Of a DNA stretch of 32,847 bases, positions 1-6,672 are shown in pieces. How positions within the stretch are numbered: the first letter of the stretch is position 1; each line of letters opens with the position of its first letter. The translations under genes were made by a program, and so were the position numbers. Location of the stretch: positions 1 to 32,847 of the forward strand of contig JAQYVL010000047.1 in assembly GCA_030145525.1 (NCBI GenBank), given 5' to 3'. The notes below the pieces were generated by a model. That model made no database searches. It saw only the letters and a program-made list of their open reading frames with translations, and was not told the DNA's origin. The DNA is from Desulfobacterales bacterium. Its GTDB lineage: Bacteria > Desulfobacterota > Desulfobacteria > Desulfobacterales > SURF-7.

Positions 1-573
1 TGATGTCGTTTGAAAGCAGGGCCGATGAATTGAATGGAGAATAATGGACACGGCATCGACCACATCCATGGTATCCAGATGCAACGTCATGTCATAAAAC
101 CGCTGGTCCCACGTGTCCAGGCCGTAAAGCGACATACTCCATTTGCGCCGCTCGGCATCATCCTTCACCAAAATATGGCGAGCCTGTTCGCTGGAAATAT
201 TTTCACGCTTCATTTCTTCTCTTATCCGGTCTTCCAGATCCGCAATGATGCGTACTTTTATCACATGAGGAATCTTTTGCAAAAAAGAATGCCCGGCCAG
301 GCCATGATAAATCAGATTATCTTTCTCTAACCTTTTTAACAGCGCCGCACGGAAAAAAGCGATGTATCTCTCTTTACCGGAGGTGAACCGATCAAAAACC
401 GAAGGCGCATCATGTATGGCCCTGACCAGTTTTATCTCGGGTATGTTGAATTGCTCAGAAGCCTCGAGAACAATTTCACGGGAAAGGCATTCGTAGTCCA
501 TTGCGGCGGATAGTTTTTCAGCCACTTCCTTACCCCTGCTGTAAGATCCCCTGGAAATAGTCACAATTGTCAT
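1..573 (-). CDS. Cytidylate kinase-like family protein (partial, C-terminus off window)
   Basis: The reading frame starts at ATG 573 behind a GAGGAGC ribosome site and stays open to base 1, giving the first 191 residues. It resembles the cytidylate kinase-like P-loop family: the N-terminus reads ITISRGSYSRGKEVAEKL, in the place of the usual glycine-rich phosphate loop. It aligns without gaps to the next gene (685-1518), with about 63% identity by hand count, so the two are tandem paralogues. The visible part ends just where the paralogue passes into its linker and BON domain, so it is unknown whether this copy also has BON. Substrate is unknown; nucleotide phosphorylation is inferred from the family only. 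Confidence 0.8.
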   Translation of the reverse strand, partial: MTIVTISRGSYSRGKEVAEKLSAAMDYECLSREIVLEASEQFNIPEIKLVRAIHDAPSVFDRFTSGKERYIAFFRAALLKRLEKDNLIYHGLAGHSFLQKIPHVIKVRIIADLEDRIREEMKRENISSEQARHILVKDDAERRKWSMSLYGLDTWDQRFYDMTLHLDTMDVVDAVSIILHSIHRPCFQTTS

Positions 574-684
574 GATGCTCCTCATTGTCCGATACCGGCA
601 TGACCAGCACTATTTGAAACGAATTGATTTTATATTAATCAAGGACTATCGGATAGGCTCAGCCCCTTGCGGTCAGGACGCCCG

Positions 685-1518
685 TTAAATATTATGAAAG
701 GGGTTAACGGCATGACGTTCTTCATTTTTATGCACCGCAACGACCACTTTTTTAACGCCGTCCACTTCTTCTGCAAGTTTTTTTATTTCATTAATGACGT
801 TTTGTTTTGCGGTTACCGGTGCCTCAGCATTCCCAATCATGGCGACGCCGTTATCGGTCGCAACCTTAACTATCGGCGCAATTTTTACCAGCGCTGCTTT
901 TACTTTCGCGGCAAGAAGCGAGTCATCTAAAATCTTTTGGGATTCCGGCGTTGTTTTGAAAACCGGAGTCTGGACAGTCTGATAAATCATTTCAATAGCA
1001 TCTTCCGTCTTTATAGTTTTAATATGCAACACCATATCATACAGCCTGCTGTCCCATGTATCAATGCCATAAAGCTGAAGGCCCCATTTGCGGCGTTCGT
1101 CATCATCCTTTTTCAGAATATAAAGAGCCTTTTCCGCAGAAATATTTTCCCTTAGGATTTCTTCTTTCACGCGCTCCTCCATATCTGCGATAATTCTGAT
1201 TTTGAGAACATGGGGAATATCTGTTAGAAAAAAATGACCGGCCAGGCCGTGGTATACGACATTGTCTTTCTGTACATGCTGGAGTAACGCTTTTTTTATA
1301 TAGGAAATATACCGTTCCTTACCGTGCATGTAGCGTTCAAGCACTGACGGAGAATCGTGGATGGCCCTCACCAGCTTGATTTCCGGGATATTGAATTCTT
1401 TCGATGCTTCCAGCAGGATATCACGGGAAATACACTCATATCCTAATTTTAAAGCCAGTTTTTCGGCCACTTCCTTGCCGCGACTGTAAGAACCTCGGGA
1501 GATAGTGATAATAGCCAT
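685..1518 (-). CDS. Cytidylate kinase-like protein with C-terminal BON domain
   Basis: 277 residues, ATG start behind AAGGAGTT. Residues 1 to about 190 form the kinase-like module, with a degenerate phosphate-binding loop (ISRGSYSRGKE) and the conserved block YHGLAGHFFL near residues 88-97. Residues about 200-265 look like a BON domain: LLAAKVKAAL, then VKVATDNGVAMIGNAEAP, then AEEVDGVKKVVVAV. BON domains usually occur in envelope or osmotic-stress proteins and are thought to bind phospholipid or other ligands. No signal peptide is visible, so the protein is probably cytoplasmic. A BON domain on a nucleotide kinase-like protein suggests ligand sensing, but that is inference. The paralogue follows 111 bases downstream. 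Confidence 0.82.
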   Translation of the reverse strand: MAIITISRGSYSRGKEVAEKLALKLGYECISRDILLEASKEFNIPEIKLVRAIHDSPSVLERYMHGKERYISYIKKALLQHVQKDNVVYHGLAGHFFLTDIPHVLKIRIIADMEERVKEEILRENISAEKALYILKKDDDERRKWGLQLYGIDTWDSRLYDMVLHIKTIKTEDAIEMIYQTVQTPVFKTTPESQKILDDSLLAAKVKAALVKIAPIVKVATDNGVAMIGNAEAPVTAKQNVINEIKKLAEEVDGVKKVVVAVHKNEERHAVNPFHNI

Positions 1519-1619
1519 ATAACTCCTTAAATTTATTTAAAATGTTTAAACCATATTAAGCCGGCATGTTTCTGCTTTATTACGGCATTGCCAATACTAT
1601 TATTCAATCAACTATTTTA

Positions 1620-1648
1620 TTGACATTAAACCATCTTTTCCCCATATT
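1620..1648 (+). promoter_or_regulatory. Possible sigma70-type promoter for the OsmC gene
   Basis: TTGACA (1620-1625), a 17-base spacer, then CATATT (1643-1648). The -35 is a perfect consensus and the -10 matches four of six. It would leave a leader of about 190 bases before the OsmC-like gene. The rest of the 324-base gap 1519-1842 is AT-rich, with a small ATTGT/ACAAT inverted repeat near 1738-1754 and no convincing gene. Confidence 0.45.
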
Positions 1649-1842
1649 TAAAAAACTTCACACAAATTTTTTCGTTTCGGTTTGTTGGGTCTCACCGGAA
1701 GTACACCAACAAAAAATGAATTACTCAGCTAATACCAATTGTAAGAATCACAATCAAGAATTCTTTTTTTTCGGCGGGGTTATCATGGCCTGTCGTTTGA
1801 TAATGAGTTAAGACGCGCTTATTTTTTCACAAAGGAGGTGTG

Positions 1843-2301
1843 ATGTCAAAAGTAATTCATACGTCTCATATCACCATTACCCCGGAAGAGGGGCCAACCC
1901 GAAAAGCAATGATCAAAGGTTTTTCCGAGCCTGTTTTTTACGGCGTTCATGGCGGAATAAAAAAATTTTACGGATTGGAACCGAAAAAGGAGCATGCTGC
2001 TACCCTTGATCACATTATTGGAGGAGTCGGCGGGTGAATGATGGGAACTCTGGCGGCGGTGCTTGCCGGTAAAAAAATTGTAACATCTCAAGATCGATAC
2101 CATGCGGAAGTTAAAGGTGACATCGAGAATGTTGATGGCGTGCTGAAAATTACCAGCATTCATGTTAACTATTTTTTAAAGGTGAATCGTGAGCAGGAAA
2201 AAGATGCGGAAGATGCCCTGAATACATATCTTCCTTTTTGTCCGGGGGCACAAAGTGTGATCGGCTGTATAAAAATCAATCACGAAATCACTTTTACCTG
2301 A
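1843..2301 (+). CDS. OsmC-family protein with in-frame UGA, probable selenoprotein
   Basis: The frame from ATG 1843 (after AAAGGAGG) runs through 64 sense codons, meets TGA at 2035-2037 and continues in the same frame to 2301: 152 residues if UGA is read. Both halves are OsmC-like. The C-terminal half has DGVLKITSIHVNYFLKV and LPFCPGAQSVIGCIKI, where the second redox Cys of OsmC proteins lies. The UGA follows GGVGG and precedes MMGTLAAVLAG, exactly where the family has its catalytic Cys (GGC-LMGTL pattern). OsmC-like proteins are a known selenoprotein family and reduce peroxides with a thiol or selenol. Residue 65 is therefore probably selenocysteine. A nonsense mutation is the alternative, but both halves are well preserved and a hairpin follows the UGA. 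Confidence 0.85.
2050..2069 (+). promoter_or_regulatory. Candidate bacterial SECIS hairpin
   Basis: A stem CTGGC (2050-2054) pairs with GCCGG (2065-2069), including one G-U pair, around a 10-base loop that begins with G. The loop starts 17 bases after the UGA at 2035-2037. Bacterial SECIS elements lie directly downstream of the Sec codon within the coding sequence and carry a conserved G early in the apical loop, so position and shape fit. The stem is short and was found by eye. Confidence 0.5.
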
Positions 2302-2346
2302 ATCTGCCGGGAAAGAGTTGAAAAAGAAAGCAACTGAACCGAAACG

Positions 2347-3273
2347 ATGATTATTGAAAAACGAAATCGAAAAAGCATCCTGACAGTCTATATAGGATTG
2401 GCTGCAAATTTCATTTTAGCTATCCTGAAAACGAGTATCGGTATTCTGGGGCATAGCCCTGCCTTACTCGCCGACGGCATCAATTCCACATCTGATGTCG
2501 CATACGGGATTGTTGTGAGTATATTTATTCGCCTTTCAGGAAAGCCGCCTGATGAAGATCACCCCTATGGTCATGACCAGATGGAAAGTGTCGCTGCCCT
2601 TGTTGTGGGCTCGTTTGTAATAACCACAGCCATTGCCATTTTCTGGAATTCAATTAACAGTGTGTATGATCTTTATATAGGGGAAGGTGATTTCAGCGGC
2701 GCCACGATTACCGCATTATGGGTCGCCTTGTTCACTGTGGCGGCAAAATTGTTGCTGACGATTTGGACACTGAAAGTAGGGCGGCAGACTCAAAACTCAG
2801 CCATACTTGCTCTGGCTTTTGATCATCGAAACGACATATTCTCAGCCATGGCTGCCTCTATCGGCATTTTTTTCGGCCGGTTCGGCTATCCCTGGGTTGA
2901 CCCTATGGCCGGAGCAATTGTTTCGATGATCATCCTGGGAACGGGCATTGAGATTTTACGCGAATCAACGGCAGATTTGATGGATACGCTGCCGGGCAAA
3001 ACCCTTGCACAACAAATTGCCGGCTTCTTGAATTCCATCCAAGGCGTAAAAGAAATAGAAGAGATCCATGCTCACCGATTCGGACCATATCTGGTTGCTA
3101 ATGTCACAATCGGCGTGGACGGTTTTCTAAGTGTAGCCGAAGGTGATAAAATTGCCACACTGGTAGAAGATATCCTGATCGAAAATATTGATCTTATGCG
3201 TAAGGTCCACGTTCATTACCATCCTGTAGCCACAACCGAAGAGATTCCAATCGTATTCCCCGGCAAAGTATGA
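2347..3273 (+). CDS. Cation diffusion facilitator (CDF) family transporter, possibly Mn-type
   Basis: 308 residues, the usual CDF length, with about six membrane segments in the first 210 residues and a cytoplasmic metal-binding tail. The family marker DHPYGHDQMESVAALV lies after helix 2. Site A would be N46 and D50 in helix 2 (ADGINSTSD) and D159 and D163 in helix 5 (AFDHRND). The Asn-Asp/Asp-Asp set is the pattern associated with manganese-type CDFs, whereas zinc exporters usually have His in helix 5. The inferred role is proton-driven export of Mn2+ or Fe2+ across the inner membrane. The start codon lacks a strong Shine-Dalgarno sequence. The gene follows the OsmC gene by 45 bases and may be cotranscribed with it. 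Confidence 0.85.
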   Translation: MIIEKRNRKSILTVYIGLAANFILAILKTSIGILGHSPALLADGINSTSDVAYGIVVSIFIRLSGKPPDEDHPYGHDQMESVAALVVGSFVITTAIAIFWNSINSVYDLYIGEGDFSGATITALWVALFTVAAKLLLTIWTLKVGRQTQNSAILALAFDHRNDIFSAMAASIGIFFGRFGYPWVDPMAGAIVSMIILGTGIEILRESTADLMDTLPGKTLAQQIAGFLNSIQGVKEIEEIHAHRFGPYLVANVTIGVDGFLSVAEGDKIATLVEDILIENIDLMRKVHVHYHPVATTEEIPIVFPGKV

Positions 3274-3333
3274 TATATGCTCCAGAAATACTGAACTTTA
3301 TAAAATCTCCGATCTGATGAAAGAGTTTAAAAA

Positions 3334-4749
3334 GTGTCCCCTATTGAAAATATGCTGTCCAAATGGATAGCCCCTGTGAAGGATGCCATGCCGCCTCTGT
3401 ATCTTGTTGGCGGTGCTGTGCGGGATCATCTCCTTTCCAGGCAAATAAAAGACATTGATCTGGCCTGTGGCAACCCGGAAAAGGCCGCTGCAATTCTGGC
3501 AAAATATCACAAAGCTGCAATTGTACCTCTGGGGAGGGGGAAAAAAACGGTTTGCCATCGTGTGGTTAACCGGAAAAACACGGATGATTTTCTTGATGTT
3601 GTTGAACTTCAGAACGGATCAATAGAAAATGATCTTAAGATGCGGGATTTTACAATAAACGCCATCGCAATTCAAATCACAAAACAAGGCAAATTAGGCC
3701 GAGTTATTGATCCTCTGGCCGGTATGCATGACCTTAAACATAATTCAATCCGTATTACCGGCCCGGATGTTTTCAAATCCGACCCATTGAGAACCCTGCG
3801 AGCCTTTCGTTTTGCTGCTGAACTCAAATTCACGATTGAAGAGTTTACCATCAGGTCAATCAGAGAAAACTGTCTACTGCTTTCTGAAATATCTGCCGAA
3901 CGCATCCTGGTAGAACTTCTAAACCTGCTCAAAACAAATCCGGCAGCTTCAAGTATTCGCATGATGGACGAACTGGGACTTCTTGAAGTTATATTTCCAG
4001 AGATCAGGACAATGAAGAACTGCCTTCAGAATGGATTTCATCATCTGGATGTCTGGAATCACTCCCTGGCCGTACTTGAAACGTGTGAATATATTGCAGC
4101 CAATTTGAAAAACTATTTTTCAGAGGCATCACGGCATGTAGAGGATAACCTTAGTGAAGGCAATCGACTTCCTCTGATGAAAATGGCAGCGCTGCTCCAC
4201 GATGTAGGAAAACCCGCAAAAAAAAAGGCCCGCGGAGAATCCCGTGAAATAAATTTTCACGATCATGACAGGGAGGGGGGAAAAATCGCTTCCGCTATCT
4301 CCGTAAGGCTGAAAATGTCCAACCGGGATAGGGAGTTTCTTCGAACAATGATAACAGAACATATGCACATCCTTTATCTTTCAAGACCTGGTGTAAAAGA
4401 AAAAACAATTCTGAAATGGTTCGGAAAGCTGAATGATGATATAATTCCACTCATTATCATTGAGATGGCGGATTCCATGAGTACCCGCGGACCAGCCTCA
4501 AAAAAATCCGAACGGGAAGCTCACCTGGCCTGGTCCAAAAAAATGGTCATGGAGTATTACAGTGAAATCAGAACAAAGTTAAAACGGAAAAATGTTATCA
4601 GCGGGAACGATTTGATCTCACTGGGGATGAAGCCCGGTCCTGAACTGGGACGAGCGCTTGAAAAAATCAGGGAAGCCCAGGATACAGGACGCATCCTGGA
4701 CCGCAGCGCCGGTTTCGCCATGGCTGAAAAACTTGTAAAGAGCCGTTAA
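3334..4749 (+). CDS. tRNA nucleotidyltransferase / poly(A) polymerase with HD domain
   Basis: Class II nucleotidyltransferase: LVGGAVRDHLL (about residues 26-36) is followed by the metal-binding DIDLA, then MRDFTINAIA, DPLAG and SDPLRTLRAFRFAAEL, all family signatures. An HD hydrolase domain follows, with the central LLHDVGKP motif near residue 288 and an upstream HH pair (NGFHHLDVWNH). It adds CCA, or A residues, to RNA 3' ends; sequence alone does not separate CCA-adding from poly(A) activity here. A GTG start at 3334 is chosen because GAAAGAG lies 8 bases upstream; the in-frame ATG at 3352 is an alternative. The length of 471 residues is normal for HD-containing members. Confidence 0.88.
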   Translation: MSPIENMLSKWIAPVKDAMPPLYLVGGAVRDHLLSRQIKDIDLACGNPEKAAAILAKYHKAAIVPLGRGKKTVCHRVVNRKNTDDFLDVVELQNGSIENDLKMRDFTINAIAIQITKQGKLGRVIDPLAGMHDLKHNSIRITGPDVFKSDPLRTLRAFRFAAELKFTIEEFTIRSIRENCLLLSEISAERILVELLNLLKTNPAASSIRMMDELGLLEVIFPEIRTMKNCLQNGFHHLDVWNHSLAVLETCEYIAANLKNYFSEASRHVEDNLSEGNRLPLMKMAALLHDVGKPAKKKARGESREINFHDHDREGGKIASAISVRLKMSNRDREFLRTMITEHMHILYLSRPGVKEKTILKWFGKLNDDIIPLIIIEMADSMSTRGPASKKSEREAHLAWSKKMVMEYYSEIRTKLKRKNVISGNDLISLGMKPGPELGRALEKIREAQDTGRILDRSAGFAMAEKLVKSR

Positions 4750-4876
4750 AAAATTCACCTTAACAAAATCGAAAGAATTAATATTTTTTTCATCTAATAG
4801 GGTGTGAACCTGATTTTTATAACAAATTTCAATGGTTCGTCAAAAATAACGCACAAGTTACCGGGAAATTCGGCCT

Positions 4877-4905
4877 TTGACAAATTCATAATATAACGTT
4901 ATCTA
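4877..4905 (+). promoter_or_regulatory. Possible promoter of the ABC-SbcCD operon
   Basis: TTGACA (4877-4882), a 17-base spacer, then TATCTA (4900-4905). The -35 is perfect and the -10 is weak. It lies about 115 bases before the first operon gene and upstream of the hairpin at 4961-4998, so that hairpin would be in the mRNA leader. Confidence 0.4.
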
Positions 4906-4960
4906 CAATGCAAAATACAATTTAATTCGGACGCTATTCATAAAGGAACTAGAGATTTTC

Positions 4961-4998
4961 GTTATCGGAAAATCTTTTTTTTTCGATTTTTCGATAAC
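4961..4998 (+). promoter_or_regulatory. Long hairpin in the leader of the ABC-SbcCD operon
   Basis: A 14-base arm (4961-4974, GTTATCGGAAAATC) pairs with 4985-4998 (GATTTTTCGATAAC), with one G-U pair and a 10-base loop that is almost all T. It ends 8 bases before the AAAAGGAG ribosome site of the next gene. No T-run follows the stem, so it does not look like a terminator. A DNA operator or a translational control hairpin is more likely. Confidence 0.55.
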
Positions 4999-5017
4999 AG
5001 TGTAAAAGGAGAAACGC

Positions 5018-5956
5018 ATGATCCGTGTGGAAAACCTGACAAAGTATTACAATGAATTTTGCGCGGTGGATCAGATCAACCTTCACATACGGAAGGGAGA
5101 AATTTTAGGGCTCTTAGGACCGAACGGAGCCGGAAAAACCACCGTTCTCAGGATGCTGACAGGTTTTTTTCTGCCAACTTCGGGTGACATCCATATCAAA
5201 GAGTATTCGATTCGAGAGGATTCCCTTGATATCAAAAGGCTGCTGGGATATCTGCCGGAATCAGCACCCCTGTACCACAGCATGCTGGTATACGACTACC
5301 TGGACTACGTGGCAAACATTAGGGGCATCAGGCCAGACAAAAAAATTTCAAGGCTTAGAAAACTGTCTGAACTGTGCGGCTTAAGCGGTATTATGCACAG
5401 GCCCATCAGCGAGCTCTCAAAGGGACTGAAACAGCGTGTAGGCATTGCCCATGCCATGATGAGTGATCCGGAGATACTGATTCTGGACGAGCCGACTTCA
5501 GGGCTTGATCCGAATCAAATCGTCGAAATCAGGGAAATTATACGCCGGATCGGAAAGGAAAAAACCATTATCCTTTCAACTCACATACTCAGTGAGGCAG
5601 AGGCTACCTGCGATAGAGTCGTAATCATCAATAAGGGAAAAATCGTGGCCGACGGAAGTACGGAATCACTTAAACTGACGGGTAATAGGGACAATGTGAT
5701 CAACATTTCCCTCCTTAATGCTGATGAAAATGAAGTCAAAAAAGAATTTGATTCCATTGATGGTATTAAAGAAATCAGTACGGTAAATACGGACGATCCG
5801 GAAATGCTGAGCCTCCGACTTACCTGCAGGAGCACTGATGACCTTCGGAGATCAATTTACCGGAGAATAAAGCTGAAAGACTGGATTCTGATGGAATTTC
5901 ATCAGGAAAGAAAGTCATTAGAAAACATATTCCGCGAACTGACCAAGGAGAATTGA
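5018..5956 (+). CDS. ABC transporter ATP-binding protein, GldA-like
   Basis: 312 residues. Walker A GPNGAGKTT lies near residues 35-43, the signature is LSKGLKQRVGIAHA (an LSxG variant), Walker B is ILILDEPTSGLD, and the switch His is in LSTHIL. The C-terminal 90 residues are the extra domain usual in the CcmA/GldA/NatA branch. It should power the permease encoded 1 base downstream. With the GldG-like gene that follows, it matches the family annotated as gliding-motility ABC transporters (GldAFG), which also occurs in bacteria that do not glide. Start ATG 5018 follows AAAAGGAG. Confidence 0.9.
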   Translation: MIRVENLTKYYNEFCAVDQINLHIRKGEILGLLGPNGAGKTTVLRMLTGFFLPTSGDIHIKEYSIREDSLDIKRLLGYLPESAPLYHSMLVYDYLDYVANIRGIRPDKKISRLRKLSELCGLSGIMHRPISELSKGLKQRVGIAHAMMSDPEILILDEPTSGLDPNQIVEIREIIRRIGKEKTIILSTHILSEAEATCDRVVIINKGKIVADGSTESLKLTGNRDNVINISLLNADENEVKKEFDSIDGIKEISTVNTDDPEMLSLRLTCRSTDDLRRSIYRRIKLKDWILMEFHQERKSLENIFRELTKEN

Positions 5957-5957
5957 C

Positions 5958-6662
5958 ATGCGGCAGGTAACCCATATATTCAATAAAGAGTTTAAAGACT
6001 ATTTTATATCACCCATTGCCTATATCGTCATATCTGTCTTTCTTCTGGTAACAGGGTGGTTATTTTTTTCAACCTTTTTTCTGTACAACCAGGTTACCCT
6101 CAGAAACTTTTTTTCGCTCCTTCCTCTTATTTTTTCCTTTGTAATACCGGCTATTACCATGCGCCTTTTTTCCGAAGAGCTGAACATCGGATCATATGAA
6201 ATTCTTCTCACCATGCCGGTAACCTTCAAAGATGTAATTTTAGGAAAGCTGCTTGCGGGAGTAGCCATGGTGGCAGCCATGCTGCTGCCGACCGTTGCCT
6301 ACGCCATTACCGTCGCTTTCCTGGGAGAGCTCGACTGGGGTCCGGTGATCGGTGGTTACATCGGCGCCATCCTAATGGGATCAGCCTATACAGCTATTGG
6401 TCTTTTTGCTTCATCCCTTACGCGAAACCAGATTATCGCCTTTATTGTCGGGATGGCCATCTGTTTCAGCCTCACACTGATAGACAAGATGCTGTTTCTC
6501 TTTCCGGGATCTTTTCTTGGAGTGATCGGTTACCTTGGAGCGGATTTCCATTTTCAAAACATTTCAAAAGGCATTATCGACTCCAGGGATATCATCTACT
6601 TTCTAAGCGTTGTTTTTATAGGCCTCTACGGAGCACATCTGGCCATGCAGGAAAAGGAATAA
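5958..6662 (+). CDS. ABC transporter permease, GldF-like
   Basis: 234 residues with about six hydrophobic segments, from AYIVISVFLLVTGWLFF near residue 22 to IIYFLSVVFIGLYGAHLA at the end. The block EELNIGSYEILLTMPV is the cytoplasmic coupling region typical of ABC-2 permeases of the GldF/NosY type. The gene starts 1 base after the ATPase stop, behind AAGGAG, so translation is probably coupled. It should form the membrane channel with the ATPase; the substrate is unknown. Confidence 0.87.
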   Translation: MRQVTHIFNKEFKDYFISPIAYIVISVFLLVTGWLFFSTFFLYNQVTLRNFFSLLPLIFSFVIPAITMRLFSEELNIGSYEILLTMPVTFKDVILGKLLAGVAMVAAMLLPTVAYAITVAFLGELDWGPVIGGYIGAILMGSAYTAIGLFASSLTRNQIIAFIVGMAICFSLTLIDKMLFLFPGSFLGVIGYLGADFHFQNISKGIIDSRDIIYFLSVVFIGLYGAHLAMQEKE

Positions 6663-6672
6663 GGAGAATAAC

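Noticed and set aside
1566-1811. 81-residue plus-strand frame upstream of the OsmC gene
   Set aside because: It lacks a ribosome site and family, and spans the likely promoter.
4961-4998. Intrinsic terminator after the nucleotidyltransferase gene
   Set aside because: No T-run follows the stem on either strand; the T-run is in the loop.
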